From the NCBI GenBank assembly GCA_023150275.1, contig JAKLLG010000020.1, forward strand, positions 1 through 33,351: 33,351 bases of DNA, in the 5' to 3' direction. Shown piece by piece: positions 1 to 8,636 of the stretch. Position numbers and translations under genes: made by a program. Position 1 is the first letter of the stretch. Each line of letters begins with the position of its first letter. The notes beneath the pieces are model-generated. The model was not told the DNA's origin. It saw nothing but the letters and a program-made list of their open reading frames with translations, and ran no database searches. The DNA is from Rhodocyclaceae bacterium (GTDB lineage: Bacteria > Pseudomonadota > Gammaproteobacteria > Burkholderiales > Rhodocyclaceae).

Positions 1-135
1 CAGGCCAGCGCTTTGCCTTCGGCTTCCTCCAGATTTCCAGTCGCCCAGAACACCCTTGCCGTTCAGCTAACTCTTCCCCTTGTCGGGCGAGTAGAGGACT
101 TCCACCTCCAAGTAAGTGCGCCCTGCCGGGCGCAC
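1..135 (-). mobile_element. 5' end of a group II intron (class C-like), cut by the window edge
   Basis: On the minus strand the sequence starts GTGCG at 135, the group II 5' splice consensus (GUGYG), and continues GTGCGCCCGGCAGGGCGCAC (135-116). Further on it has GTTAGCTGAACGGCAAGGG (about 71-53) and a block around 38-12 containing GGAAGCCGAAGGCAAA. From memory, these blocks occur in the same order near the 5' end of the Oceanobacillus iheyensis group IIC intron, where they form domain I. The intron starts one base after the nine-T tract of the fadL terminator, the target class C introns favour. There is no long ORF here; any reverse transcriptase/maturase would lie to the left of the window. 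Whether the element is complete cannot be seen. Confidence 0.82.
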
Positions 136-136
136 C

Positions 137-166
137 AAAAAAAAACGGCGCCCGATTGGGCGCCGT
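137..166 (-). terminator. rho-independent terminator of fadL
   Basis: A perfect 9-bp stem, ACGGCGCCC (145-153) paired with GGGCGCCGT (158-166), has a 4-nt loop. On the minus strand it is followed by nine T residues (145-137). It lies about 20 nt downstream of the fadL stop. It also appears to be the landing site of the group II intron that begins at 135. Confidence 0.93.
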
Positions 167-186
167 CTTAGTGCAAGTTTGGCCGT

Positions 187-1503
187 TTAGAAAGTGTGGT
201 TGTACTGAACCGACAACAAATCCGCGCGGTTATTGTTCCACTCCCCATTGATTGTCTGCAGAACCGTAGTATTTGCCGGCGGCGAGGTTACGGCACGAGA
301 CGTCTTGGCGTCACGGAAGAAAATATGACTATAAGCAACATCAAGCGACGCAGCCTTGGACAGATTGTACTTCGTACCAAATGACAACCAAATACGATCG
401 GAATCCGGCAGGGTCATCGTACGGTCCTCTTTTTTGGCTACAGGGGACTGGTCGTAAGCGACACCGAAGCGGAATTTCCACGCCTCGTTGTACTGATAAT
501 TTGCGCCGAGACCGACTCTCCATGTGTTTCGGAAGCTGTAGTCAAGGGCAGTCAAACGGCCATCTGCAGCAATCCCTGCGGCCGGAACGCCATTCTCCGA
601 GCGGAGAATCAGTTTATCAATGGAACTCCAGTTGGTACGGGTCAAATCCCCAAGGAGTTCCCAGCGATCGCTAAGTTTTTGAGACACCGCCATAGAGAAC
701 GTACCCGGAGTGGTGTAACCATCCGCAACAACCTTTTGGCGAGGGAACAACACCGCTGCCGCGCCGGACAGGCCATTCGGCTTGAGATCACCCTCTATGT
801 CGAAATCTATTTCAGAACGATACGAAAGACCGATACGAGTCGACGGCGAGAGTTGGAACATCGCCCCGATGTTGGCACCAAATCCCCACGCATCTCCGTC
901 AATATCAAGATAGCCACCGGTACCAGGGGAGCCCTGCTTCAACCTCAACGACGCATGGGCAAGATTGACCCCGAGGCCAAGCGATAGCATGTCGTTGACC
1001 TTGATCGCAAAAGACGGGTTGATATTTATCTGCTCAATCTCGGTGTGATAACCAGCGTTTCGGCCAATAAAATTGGTGTCGTATTCCGACTTGTTACCAA
1101 AAGTTGGGCCAACACCAACACCAAACCAAACATCGGGAGCGACCGACCAAGCCCAGTAACCGTGAGGCAGAAAAGCCGTGCCGCCAGCATCACCGCCATT
1201 CGCACGCGCGTTCGCTAAAAAAGGCACGGGGGATCCAACCGAACCAGTGTCCTTGTACTTGATTGAGCGATCAAGAATGGTTCCTGAAAGTGCAATCGTG
1301 TGCCCCGTCGGCAAATAGGTCATGCCAGCCGGGTTGAAGTAGATCGTGCTGGCATCTTCGGCAGCAGCAGCGGCACCGGCGAACGCATTACCGTTTCCCG
1401 AACCGCTCTGGTTCTGCAGCGCGAAACCCGATGCGCCTGCGGCTCCTGCAAAGCCCAGCATCATGAGCGCCGGGATCAGGCGCATGGTCAAACCTTTGGT
1501 CAT
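187..1503 (-). CDS. fadL: FadL/OmpP1/TodX-family long-chain fatty acid outer membrane porin
   Basis: This 438-residue protein should form a beta-barrel that carries long-chain fatty acids or other hydrophobic compounds across the outer membrane. Residues 1-24 form a signal peptide with cleavage after an Ala-Gly-Ala-type site, and the mature protein starts [17 protein letters not shown], typical of FadL. The NPAG motif lies near residue 57, and the chain ends in Phe, as outer membrane proteins usually do. The ATG at 1503 is preceded by AAGGAG at 8 nt spacing. It follows the thioesterase gene by 96 nt, which include a PsrA-like box, so it probably has its own promoter. It is the last gene of the fatty-acid block and ends in a strong terminator. 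The substrate could also be an aromatic hydrocarbon, since TodX belongs to the same family, but the neighbouring genes favour fatty acids. Confidence 0.93.
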   Translation of the reverse strand: MTKGLTMRLIPALMMLGFAGAAGASGFALQNQSGSGNGNAFAGAAAAAEDASTIYFNPAGMTYLPTGHTIALSGTILDRSIKYKDTGSVGSPVPFLANARANGGDAGGTAFLPHGYWAWSVAPDVWFGVGVGPTFGNKSEYDTNFIGRNAGYHTEIEQININPSFAIKVNDMLSLGLGVNLAHASLRLKQGSPGTGGYLDIDGDAWGFGANIGAMFQLSPSTRIGLSYRSEIDFDIEGDLKPNGLSGAAAVLFPRQKVVADGYTTPGTFSMAVSQKLSDRWELLGDLTRTNWSSIDKLILRSENGVPAAGIAADGRLTALDYSFRNTWRVGLGANYQYNEAWKFRFGVAYDQSPVAKKEDRTMTLPDSDRIWLSFGTKYNLSKAASLDVAYSHIFFRDAKTSRAVTSPPANTTVLQTINGEWNNNRADLLSVQYNHTF

Positions 1504-1582
1504 ACTATGGTCTCCTTGGTCTTAAAGTTATCGTTAGAAAAAAATTCTTCCGACAGGATGGCTACTGACAGGATTAAACAAA

Positions 1583-1595
1583 AAAACAGCGTTTG
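1583..1595 (-). promoter_or_regulatory. candidate PsrA-type operator upstream of fadL
   Basis: The minus strand reads CAAAC-GCT-GTTTT (1595-1583). This fits the PsrA half-site pattern (C/G)AAAC-N2-4-GTTT(G/C) except at its last base. It lies about 80-92 bp upstream of the fadL start, in the only gap between the thioesterase gene and fadL. No convincing -35/-10 pair was found beside it, so this is a weaker call than the operator at psrA. Confidence 0.45.
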
Positions 1596-1599
1596 AAAT

Positions 1600-2004
1600 C
1601 TATGATTTATCGGAAGGTGGCAGTTCGCGCTTCACCCCTTGTTGCGTAATAGCAACATAGGTGAGCGTCGCCTCGGTCACCTTCACCGTTACCGGGTCGG
1701 TCGGATTGCGTTCGGCATAGACCTCGACGTTGACTTTTATCGAGGTTCTGCCGGTTTCGACGACTTCGGCATAAAAACTGACAACATCGCCGACGGACAC
1801 GGGCTGTTTGAACAGGAACGAGTTCACCGACACCGTGGCAACGCGCCCTCGCGCACGCCGCATCGCCGGAATGGCGCCGGCGACGTCGACCTGGGCCATG
1901 ATCCAGCCGCCGAAGACGTCGCCGTTCTGATTGACGTCAGCCGGCATCGGCATGACGCGCAGCGCGGGCTGGCCTTTCGGCAGCTGGACGGGTTCTTCAG
2001 CCAT
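1600..2004 (-). CDS. YciA-like acyl-CoA thioesterase (hotdog fold)
   Basis: This 134-residue hotdog-fold protein should hydrolyse acyl-CoA to free acid and CoA in the cytoplasm. The block NQNGDVFGGWIMAQVD (residues 25-40) matches the YciA helix that carries the catalytic Asp (here D40). It is followed by GRVATVSVNSFLF and a PVSVGDVV segment, in the family order. Its start codon overlaps the end of the hydratase/dehydrogenase gene by 8 nt, so the two are probably translationally coupled and belong to one operon. In this setting it may release CoA when beta-oxidation intermediates pile up. The chain-length preference cannot be read from the sequence. Confidence 0.85.
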   Translation of the reverse strand: MAEEPVQLPKGQPALRVMPMPADVNQNGDVFGGWIMAQVDVAGAIPAMRRARGRVATVSVNSFLFKQPVSVGDVVSFYAEVVETGRTSIKVNVEVYAERNPTDPVTVKVTEATLTYVAITQQGVKRELPPSDKS

Positions 2005-3931
2005 TCCTGATCTTCATGTAGTTGAGGGGGCCACCGGTAAAGGGAGCAAAGCCGGTGCCGAATATTACCCCGGCGTCGGCCAGATCCGCATCGGCGACGA
2101 TACCGTCATCCACCAGTTTCTGCGTCTTGTCGAGCAGTGGCTGCACCAACCGCTCCGCAAGGCCGGCCGGAACCGTGCCCGGAGCACCCTTGGCAGGCTT
2201 GCCACTGCTGTGATCGTAGAACCCCTTGCCGGTCTTCTTGCCGAGGTTGCCGGCATTGAAGCGCTCGACCAGGCATTTCGGCGGCTCGGCACCGGAACCG
2301 GCCAGCGCCTTGCCGGCCGCCATGGCAACGTCGAGGCCGACCATGTCGACCAGTTCGACCGGGCCCATCGGCATGCCGAAGGCAAGCATCGCTTCGTCAA
2401 CGGTTTCCGGCGTATTGCCCTCATCCACGGCCTTCAGCGCTTCGAGCATGTATGGCCCGAGCACGGCATTCACCAGGAAACCCGGCGCGCTCTGAACGGG
2501 AAGCGGCAGGCGGTCGATCTGCCTGACAAACGCAGCAGCCTTCTTCGCCATTTCCGGATCGCCGCCTTCGGCCGACACCACCTCGACCAAGGGCATCTTT
2601 GCCACCGGATTGAAGAAATGGATGCCGACCAGACGCGCCGGATTCTGCAACACGGTGCGCAAATCTTCGAGACGCAGGCTGGAGGTATTCGTCGCCAGCA
2701 CGGCATCTGGCCGCATGATCGCGTCAAGCTTACGGAACAAGGCATGCTTTGCTTCAACGTTCTCGAAGATGGCTTCAATCACCACATCGGCATGCGCCGC
2801 CCCCAGCCCTTCGGGATCGGGGATCAGGCGATCCATCACGGAACGAAGCTGCAAGGAGTCCTTGATACGCTTTGCGAAGCTCGCCCGCGCACGCTTGATG
2901 GCAGGGGCAATACGCTCCATGCTCTGATCCTGCAGCGTGACCGTGAGTCCACGCAGCGCACACCAGGCGGCAATGTCGCCGCCCATGACACCGGCACCGA
3001 CCACATGCACGCGCTTCGCCTTGAAGTCACCGCTCTTGTCATCGCTCTTGCCGAAGCTCTTCAGGCGCTCCTGCAGGAAAAACACGCGCACCAGATTGCG
3101 CGCCGTTGGCGAACGCACGATGCCATCAACCAGTTCGGGGGCCACCAGCGCGTTGCCGTTGTGCTTTGCCCAGATATCGATGATCGCGTATGGCGCCGGG
3201 TAGTGTTCCTGGCGGGCACGCTTGGCGACCTGTTTCCGCGCACCGTTGGCGACAACGCGCTTCAGCGGACCATTCAGCAGCTTCTGCATGAAGGGCAGTG
3301 GACGGCGCGGCTGGTTTGACAGCACCAGCATGCGGGCTGCGTTCTCCATCACGCGCGGAGGCACGCAATCGTCAGCGAGCCCCATGCGCTTGGCACGTTT
3401 GGCATCGATGGTCTTGCCGGCAAGCATCATATCCATCGCCGCTGCCGGGCCAACGCGCTCGGGCAGGCGCAACATGCCCCCCCAGCCGGGGAAGATGCCG
3501 AGCATCACTTCCGGCAGTCCCATCTTCGTTCCGGACTCGTCAACAGCCAGCAGGTAACGGCAGGCCAGCGCCAGTTCGAGGCCTCCACCAAGGCAGTGAC
3601 CGCGCACCAGCGCCAGTGTTGGATAGCGCACGGCGGCGAGACGGTTGAACAGGTTCCAGCCGCGCTCGACCAACTCGCGCCCTTTTTCGGCGGTATCGAG
3701 TTGCGTGAATTCCTGGATGTCAGCGCCAGCGATGAACCCGGCCTCCTTGCCTGAGCGGAAGATCGCCGCCTTGGGCGGACTGCGATCGAAGGCGTCGAGT
3801 ACCTGCGCGAGCTCGCTCATCACCGCACGGGAGAGCGAGTTGGCCGATTCTCCCGCCTTGTCGAGCGTTGCCCAGGCAATGCCTTCGGCATCAGTGTCTA
3901 CGCGCCAGTGTTGCAGATTCAATGTCATCAT
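1997..3931 (-). CDS. bifunctional enoyl-CoA hydratase / 3-hydroxyacyl-CoA dehydrogenase (FadB/FadJ type)
   Basis: This 644-residue protein catalyses the second and third steps of beta-oxidation: hydration of trans-2-enoyl-CoA, then NAD-dependent oxidation of the 3-hydroxy product. The N-terminal crotonase domain (about 1-190) has the oxyanion segment FIAGADI (66-72), E119 in CLGGGLE and E141 in PEVMLGIFPGWGG; both catalytic Glu residues are present. The Rossmann fold starts with VGAGVMGGD (311-319). The dehydrogenase motif HFFNPVAKMPLVE carries catalytic H438 and E450. A second dehydrogenase C-terminal domain ends the chain with GVIFGTGFAPFTGGP. It is about 85 residues shorter than E. coli FadB, but no key residue is lost. 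It starts 12 nt after the DegV-family gene and overlaps the thioesterase gene. An alternative ATG lies one codon in. FadB and FadJ cannot be told apart here. Confidence 0.93.
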   Translation of the reverse strand: MMTLNLQHWRVDTDAEGIAWATLDKAGESANSLSRAVMSELAQVLDAFDRSPPKAAIFRSGKEAGFIAGADIQEFTQLDTAEKGRELVERGWNLFNRLAAVRYPTLALVRGHCLGGGLELALACRYLLAVDESGTKMGLPEVMLGIFPGWGGMLRLPERVGPAAAMDMMLAGKTIDAKRAKRMGLADDCVPPRVMENAARMLVLSNQPRRPLPFMQKLLNGPLKRVVANGARKQVAKRARQEHYPAPYAIIDIWAKHNGNALVAPELVDGIVRSPTARNLVRVFFLQERLKSFGKSDDKSGDFKAKRVHVVGAGVMGGDIAAWCALRGLTVTLQDQSMERIAPAIKRARASFAKRIKDSLQLRSVMDRLIPDPEGLGAAHADVVIEAIFENVEAKHALFRKLDAIMRPDAVLATNTSSLRLEDLRTVLQNPARLVGIHFFNPVAKMPLVEVVSAEGGDPEMAKKAAAFVRQIDRLPLPVQSAPGFLVNAVLGPYMLEALKAVDEGNTPETVDEAMLAFGMPMGPVELVDMVGLDVAMAAGKALAGSGAEPPKCLVERFNAGNLGKKTGKGFYDHSSGKPAKGAPGTVPAGLAERLVQPLLDKTQKLVDDGIVADADLADAGVIFGTGFAPFTGGPLNYMKIRNG

Positions 3932-3943
3932 TATCAGGTTCTC

Positions 3944-4888
3944 TCAGTGCAGGGGCTGGCCACTGGCGGCGAAAGCCAGCGTCACGGCACCCGGGCCAAC
4001 GTTCACGGCGGCGGTCTTGCTCATCGGCGACAGCAGGATATTGACGCCGGCCTCGTTCGCCGCGCGCTCGAATGCTGCATACCCGGGGAAACCGGAAACG
4101 TGTTCAAGCGGCCCGCCATAGCTGATGCACACATGCGGCACCTCAAGGCCGCGGCGAATACGTTCCGCTGCCTTGGTAAACAAGCGCTCAACACCCGCGT
4201 CGAATCCACGCACCTTGTCCACCGGACCGGTCTGATCCTGGTGGCAATACAGGATCGGCTTCACATCGAGCATCGAACCCAGCGTGTAGGAACCCCAGCC
4301 GATGCTCTTGTCGCCCTTCTTCGACGCCCGCTTGTAGATGTGGAAAAGATCGGCCGGCACCATGTAGGTATGCGTGACGTCGACGAGGTTGCGCAGACGC
4401 GCGCCGATTTCACTCGGCGTACCGCCGGCGCGGATCAGCCGGACGGCCTCCGCCGCCTGAACACCCTGCCCGGCGAACATGTTGCGCGAGGAGAGTACCG
4501 CCAGGCCGAAGCGTTCCGGCACGCCGGCCGCACGCCGAACGTCGCGGTATTTGGTAAGAATCGTGCGCGACGCCTGCATCGCATGGTCGTAAATGGCGCT
4601 GCGTCCGCTGGTAATGGTCAGGCAGAAGACGTAGTCGTAATCGAGCACCAGTCGTTCGAGAAACAGTTTCTCGATCTGTTGCACCGAGTACGGGATCGAC
4701 TCCGCAAAATCCTCACTCTTCCGGTCGAGGTGCTTGGTATAGAAGGACTGCGTTTCGGCCGGATCGCGCCGGTCCTCGATCAGCAATTCACCGATACGCA
4801 GTGTGATCGGCATGACGACGATCTTGTGCTCGTCGATGAAATCCTTGGGCAGGTCGCAGCAGGAGTCGACAACAATACCGATGCGCAT
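3944..4888 (-). CDS. DegV/FakB-like fatty acid-binding protein
   Basis: The 314-residue product matches the DegV fold. It starts MRIGIVVDSCCDLP, where the DS and DL residues are the family's N-terminal signature. TITSGRSAIYDHAMQAS (about 91-107) aligns with the segment that contacts the fatty-acid carboxylate in FakB proteins. It also has a VKPIL segment and a C-terminal SYGGP block. In Firmicutes, FakB presents a bound fatty acid to the kinase FakA; no FakA-like DAK gene is seen here. It lies 3 nt after the thiolase gene and 12 nt before the hydratase/dehydrogenase gene, well inside a beta-oxidation operon. That supports a role in holding or delivering fatty acids, but this is inferred from context. 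The protein is somewhat longer than the usual 280 residues. Confidence 0.85.
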   Translation of the reverse strand: MRIGIVVDSCCDLPKDFIDEHKIVVMPITLRIGELLIEDRRDPAETQSFYTKHLDRKSEDFAESIPYSVQQIEKLFLERLVLDYDYVFCLTITSGRSAIYDHAMQASRTILTKYRDVRRAAGVPERFGLAVLSSRNMFAGQGVQAAEAVRLIRAGGTPSEIGARLRNLVDVTHTYMVPADLFHIYKRASKKGDKSIGWGSYTLGSMLDVKPILYCHQDQTGPVDKVRGFDAGVERLFTKAAERIRRGLEVPHVCISYGGPLEHVSGFPGYAAFERAANEAGVNILLSPMSKTAAVNVGPGAVTLAFAASGQPLH

Positions 4889-4891
4889 GGC

Positions 4892-6184
4892 TCAACCCTC
4901 CGCCGCTTCGACCAGCATGGCGCCGCCGAGGCCACCACCGATGCAGATCGACGCGATGCCGCGCTTCGCCTTCCGCTGACGCAGCACCTGCAGCAAATGC
5001 AGCACGATGCGCGCGCCCGAAGCACCGACCGGATGCCCGAGCGCAACGGCGCCGCCGTCGACGTTGAGCTTGTCCTCATCCAGCGCACCGAGCGCACCGG
5101 GCAGGCCGAGTTGCTCGCGACAGTAATCCTCCGACTTCCACGCTTCGATACAGGCGAGCACCTGTGCGGCGAAGGCTTCGTTGATTTCCCAGGCATCGAG
5201 ATCATTGAGCCCGAGGCCTTGGCGCTGCAGGATCGGCGTTGCCGCGTGCACTGGGCCGAGGCCCATCTGCGCCGGATCGAGGCCTGACCACTGGCTGTCC
5301 ATGATGCGGCCGAGCGGCTTGAGGTTCCACTGCTTCACCGCGTCCTCGGAGGCGAGGATCAGCCAGGCCGCGCCGTCGGTGATCTGCGAGCTGTTGGCGG
5401 CGGTAATGTTGCCGTACTTCTTGTCGAAGAAGGGTTTCAGCTTGGCCATGCCGGCCATGCTCGCGTCGGCGCGCACACCGTCGTCGTCAGGATAGACATT
5501 GCCCTTGTCGTCGATCAGCGGCACGATCTCTCCGTAATGGCCCGCCGCTCGCCCCGCCATCACCTTTTGATGGCTGCGCACCGAAAACGCATCCATCTGT
5601 TGACGCGTGAGTCCGAATTTCCACGCCAGATTCTCGGCGGTCTGCCCCATCAGAAGGCCGTTGACCGGGTCGGTCAAGCCCTTCATCAGGCCGATCACCG
5701 GCGACAGCAGCACGCTCGGGCGCAGCTTGGCGAACATCTTCAGTTTGGCACCGGTCGTTCTCGCGGCCATCATCTGCGCGAACCACAGCACCATCGCATC
5801 CGAATAGAGCAGCGGTGCGCGTGACAGCGCATCGACGCCCCCCGCGAGTACCAGTTGCGAACGGCCGGACTGGATGTTGGCCATTGCCGAATCGAGCGCC
5901 TGCATGCCGGAGGCGCAGTTGCGCATCACTGTCCAGCCCGGCACATCGAGGCCACAGCCCAGACGCAACGCCACCATGCGACCGATGTTCGTTTCATCGG
6001 GTGAGGGCGCGGCGCAGCCGAGGATTACCTCATCCAGATCATGCGGCGAGAACGGCTGCCGCGTCAGCAGTGAGCGCCCGGCTTGTACCGCCAGGTCACT
6101 CGCCGCAAACGGCCCGGGCGCACCCTTGGCCTTGAGGAAGGGCGTGCGCGCCCCATCCACCACATACACAGGTTGAAAGCTCAC
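4892..6184 (-). CDS. acetyl-CoA C-acyltransferase (thiolase, FadI-like)
   Basis: This 430-residue enzyme cleaves 3-ketoacyl-CoA with CoA to give acetyl-CoA and a shortened acyl-CoA, the last step of beta-oxidation. The nucleophile is C90 in RNCASGMQAL. H384 lies in ALGHPVGASG and C414 in the SICIGGGLGG block. The NEAFAA motif of thiolases is also present. Its length and the insert around the LRPSVLLSPVIGL segment resemble FadI more than the roughly 390-residue FadA. Translation starts at GTG (6184), preceded by AAAGGAG at 6 nt. It follows the acyl-CoA dehydrogenase gene by 83 nt that hold a long hairpin, and it precedes the DegV-family gene by 3 nt. Together with the hydratase/dehydrogenase it would form the trifunctional complex. 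Confidence 0.93.
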   Translation of the reverse strand: MSFQPVYVVDGARTPFLKAKGAPGPFAASDLAVQAGRSLLTRQPFSPHDLDEVILGCAAPSPDETNIGRMVALRLGCGLDVPGWTVMRNCASGMQALDSAMANIQSGRSQLVLAGGVDALSRAPLLYSDAMVLWFAQMMAARTTGAKLKMFAKLRPSVLLSPVIGLMKGLTDPVNGLLMGQTAENLAWKFGLTRQQMDAFSVRSHQKVMAGRAAGHYGEIVPLIDDKGNVYPDDDGVRADASMAGMAKLKPFFDKKYGNITAANSSQITDGAAWLILASEDAVKQWNLKPLGRIMDSQWSGLDPAQMGLGPVHAATPILQRQGLGLNDLDAWEINEAFAAQVLACIEAWKSEDYCREQLGLPGALGALDEDKLNVDGGAVALGHPVGASGARIVLHLLQVLRQRKAKRGIASICIGGGLGGAMLVEAAEG

Positions 6185-6215
6185 TGTGTTCTCCTTTGGT
6201 CATGTTTTGTTTGAA

Positions 6216-6256
6216 ACGCAGAAGGCGATGACCGAAAACGGGCATCGCCTCTGCGT
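6216..6256 (-). other. long intercistronic hairpin between fadE and the thiolase gene
   Basis: ACGCAGAAGGCGATG (6216-6230) pairs with CATCGCCTCTGCGT (6243-6256), with a single bulged base. An inner CCG/CGG stem with an AAAA loop continues it. On the minus transcript it is followed only by GTTTC, so it is a poor intrinsic terminator. It may protect or process the upstream mRNA or lower expression of the downstream genes. Confidence 0.6.
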
Positions 6257-6267
6257 AAGTGCGCAGA

Positions 6268-8616
6268 TCAGGCTGCGGCTTTTTGCGGAACGGGCTGCAG
6301 ATGTGCCAACCCGAAATCCATCGGGAAGTCATCGACGCGGATCACGATATCGCGCAGCTCGTTGCGGCGCTTCAGGATCGCGTATTCCGCGGCAGTAACG
6401 ATGCCAGCCGAGAATGCCGCGTGGGCCACATCGCGCACGTTGGCATCCGGATTGTCGTCCAGCTTGCCGGCTTTCTCCGCCTCGCGAATCTTGGCGTCGA
6501 TCGGTTCGGCGTCGATGGTGGCGTGCAGCGCCAGTTCGACAGCACCAACCGCTTCCGTCTCCGTCTTCGGCACGTAGGCCTCGGCAGTAAGGCGATCACG
6601 TGTCGCCGACGGCGCGATCAGCGCCTTGGCAACCTTGTGGCCAAGATCGTCGGACGGTACGACATACGGATGCCCGAACGGGAAGATGACGCGATTGAGG
6701 AAGAAGGCGACAAACTTGCTCGGGTAGTTGGCGATAACGCCGTCGAAGGCGAGCTGGGCCTTGAACATCGAGTCCCAGATCGACCAGTGCATCAGCGGCG
6801 CATCGGCCTGCTGACGACCTTCCGACTCGTAACGCTTCAATGTCGCCGACATCAGGTACATCTGCGCGAGGATATCGCCCAGACGCGCCGAGAGCTTCTC
6901 GCGGCGCTTCAGACCACCGCCGAGCACCAGCATCGATACATCGGAGAGGAAAGCGAATGCCGCCGAGAAGCGCGTCATCTGCTGGTAGTAACGACGGGCC
7001 TCCGGTGCTACGCCAGCGGGTACCGAGACGAAACGAGAGCCGGTGATGCCATGCCACAGCGCGCGCGCGCCGTTCGAGATCGTGAAGCCGATGTGCGACC
7101 ACAGCGCGCGGTCGAACTGATCAAGCCCCTGCGTTCCGTTGGGGTTCTGCGCTGCCTGCATTTCCTTCAGCACATACGGATGGCAGCGGATGGCACCCTG
7201 CCCGAAGAGAATCAGGCTGCGCGTCAGGATGTTGGCGCCTTCGACGGTGATGCCGATCGGAATCTGCTGGTAGGCACGACCGAGGAAATTCGACGGCCCT
7301 AGGCAGATACCCTTGCCGCCGATGACGTCCATGCCGTCATTCACCACGACACGGGCGCGCTCGGTGACGTGGTACTTGGCGATCGCCGAGACAACCGATG
7401 GCTTCTCGCCGAGATCGACGGCGCCAGCCGTCATCTTGCGCACGGCATCCATCATGTAGGTGTAACCGCCAATGCGGGTAAGCGCCTCCTCGACGCCCTC
7501 GAACTTGCCGATGGCCATCTTGAACTGGCTGCGCACGCGGGCATAGGCGCCGACGGTGCGCGCGGTAAGCTGCGCCATGCCGGTGTTCGACGACGGCAGC
7601 GAGATCGAGCGGCCGGCGGCGAGGCACTCCATCAGCATGCGCCAGCCCTGACCGGCCATCTGCTGGCCACCGATGATGAAATCGAGCGGCATGAAGACTT
7701 CCTTGCCACGCGTCGGGCCGTTCATGAACTGCGCGTTCAGCGGGAACAGACGACGGCGGGTTTCCACGCCGGGGTGATCCCAGGGAACCAGCGCACAGGT
7801 AATGCCGATGTGCTTCTTGCCGCCGAGCAGACCATCGGGATCGTAGAGGTGGAAGGCGAGGCCGAGGATCGTGCACACCGGTCCAAGCGTAATGTAGCGC
7901 TTGTCCCAGGTGACGCGCATGCCGACCACTTCCTTCCCTTGCCACATGCCCTTGCAGACGATGCCGACGTCGGGGATGGACGCCGCATCCGAACCCGCCC
8001 ACGGGCTGGTCAGCGCGAAGGCCGGGATTTCGAGGCCCTTGGCGAGACGCGGCAGGTAGTGGTTCTTCTGCGCATCGGTGCCGTAGTGCAGCAGCAGTTC
8101 GGCCGGGCCGAGCGAGTTCGGCACCATCACCGAGACGGAGAGGGCCGACGAGCGCGTCGACAATTTGGTGACCACCTGCGAATGCGCGTAGGCCGAGAAC
8201 TCCAGGCCGCCGTACTTCTTCGGGATGATCATGCCGAGGAAACCCTTGTCCTTGATGTATTTCCAGGCTTCCGGGCTCATGTCCTGATCGACGTGCGAGA
8301 CTTTCCAGTCATCGACAAGGCGGCAGGCTTCCTCGACTTCGTTGTCCATGAAGGACTGCTCTTCCGGGGTCAGCTTCGGCACCGGATAGGCAAGCAGCTT
8401 GTCCCAGTCGGGCTTGCCGCGGAACAGCTCGCCGTCCCACCAGACAGTGCCGGCTTCGAGCGCGTCGCGCTCGGTTTCCGACATCTGCGGCAGGATCTTC
8501 TTGTAGGTAGAAAAAATAGGCCGGCTGATCAGTGCCCGCCGGATTGGCCGGACACCGATCAGCACGGCAACTGCCACCGCTACCACGGCCAGCAGAGGGA
8601 TGATCGTCTCGATCAT
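6268..8616 (-). CDS. fadE: FadE-type acyl-CoA dehydrogenase, membrane-anchored
   Basis: This 782-residue flavoenzyme should introduce the trans-2 double bond into acyl-CoA, the first step of beta-oxidation, and pass electrons to the respiratory chain. It has FadE architecture. One hydrophobic N-terminal helix (about residues 3-21) is followed by a basic stretch, then the dehydrogenase core with MIIPKKYGGLEFSAYAHSQV and FALTSPWAGSDAAS, then the substrate- and FAD-binding helical part with GGKGICLGPSN and IPIGITVEGANILTRSL. A FadE-specific C-terminal domain completes the chain. The length is close to the roughly 814 residues of E. coli FadE and about twice that of a soluble acyl-CoA dehydrogenase. 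The start at 8616 has AAGGAG 8 nt upstream. It lies 20 nt after the PsrA-like regulator gene, so the two are probably co-transcribed. Confidence 0.95.
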   Translation of the reverse strand: MIETIIPLLAVVAVAVAVLIGVRPIRRALISRPIFSTYKKILPQMSETERDALEAGTVWWDGELFRGKPDWDKLLAYPVPKLTPEEQSFMDNEVEEACRLVDDWKVSHVDQDMSPEAWKYIKDKGFLGMIIPKKYGGLEFSAYAHSQVVTKLSTRSSALSVSVMVPNSLGPAELLLHYGTDAQKNHYLPRLAKGLEIPAFALTSPWAGSDAASIPDVGIVCKGMWQGKEVVGMRVTWDKRYITLGPVCTILGLAFHLYDPDGLLGGKKHIGITCALVPWDHPGVETRRRLFPLNAQFMNGPTRGKEVFMPLDFIIGGQQMAGQGWRMLMECLAAGRSISLPSSNTGMAQLTARTVGAYARVRSQFKMAIGKFEGVEEALTRIGGYTYMMDAVRKMTAGAVDLGEKPSVVSAIAKYHVTERARVVVNDGMDVIGGKGICLGPSNFLGRAYQQIPIGITVEGANILTRSLILFGQGAIRCHPYVLKEMQAAQNPNGTQGLDQFDRALWSHIGFTISNGARALWHGITGSRFVSVPAGVAPEARRYYQQMTRFSAAFAFLSDVSMLVLGGGLKRREKLSARLGDILAQMYLMSATLKRYESEGRQQADAPLMHWSIWDSMFKAQLAFDGVIANYPSKFVAFFLNRVIFPFGHPYVVPSDDLGHKVAKALIAPSATRDRLTAEAYVPKTETEAVGAVELALHATIDAEPIDAKIREAEKAGKLDDNPDANVRDVAHAAFSAGIVTAAEYAILKRRNELRDIVIRVDDFPMDFGLAHLQPVPQKAAA

Positions 8617-8636
8617 GGTCTGTTCTCCTTAAAGGT

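Noticed and set aside
62..135. A short minus-strand reading frame ending SPDKGKS
   Set aside because: The same bases fit conserved group II intron RNA blocks much better, and the frame has no start or ribosome binding site.
1931..5287. Long plus-strand open frames over the fatty-acid genes
   Set aside because: They are antisense to strongly supported genes, have Arg/His-rich shadow composition and match no family I know.
6201..6220. GTTTTGTTTGAAAC near the thiolase start as a PsrA box
   Set aside because: The half-sites are in the wrong order (GTTT before AAAC), so it does not fit the operator pattern.
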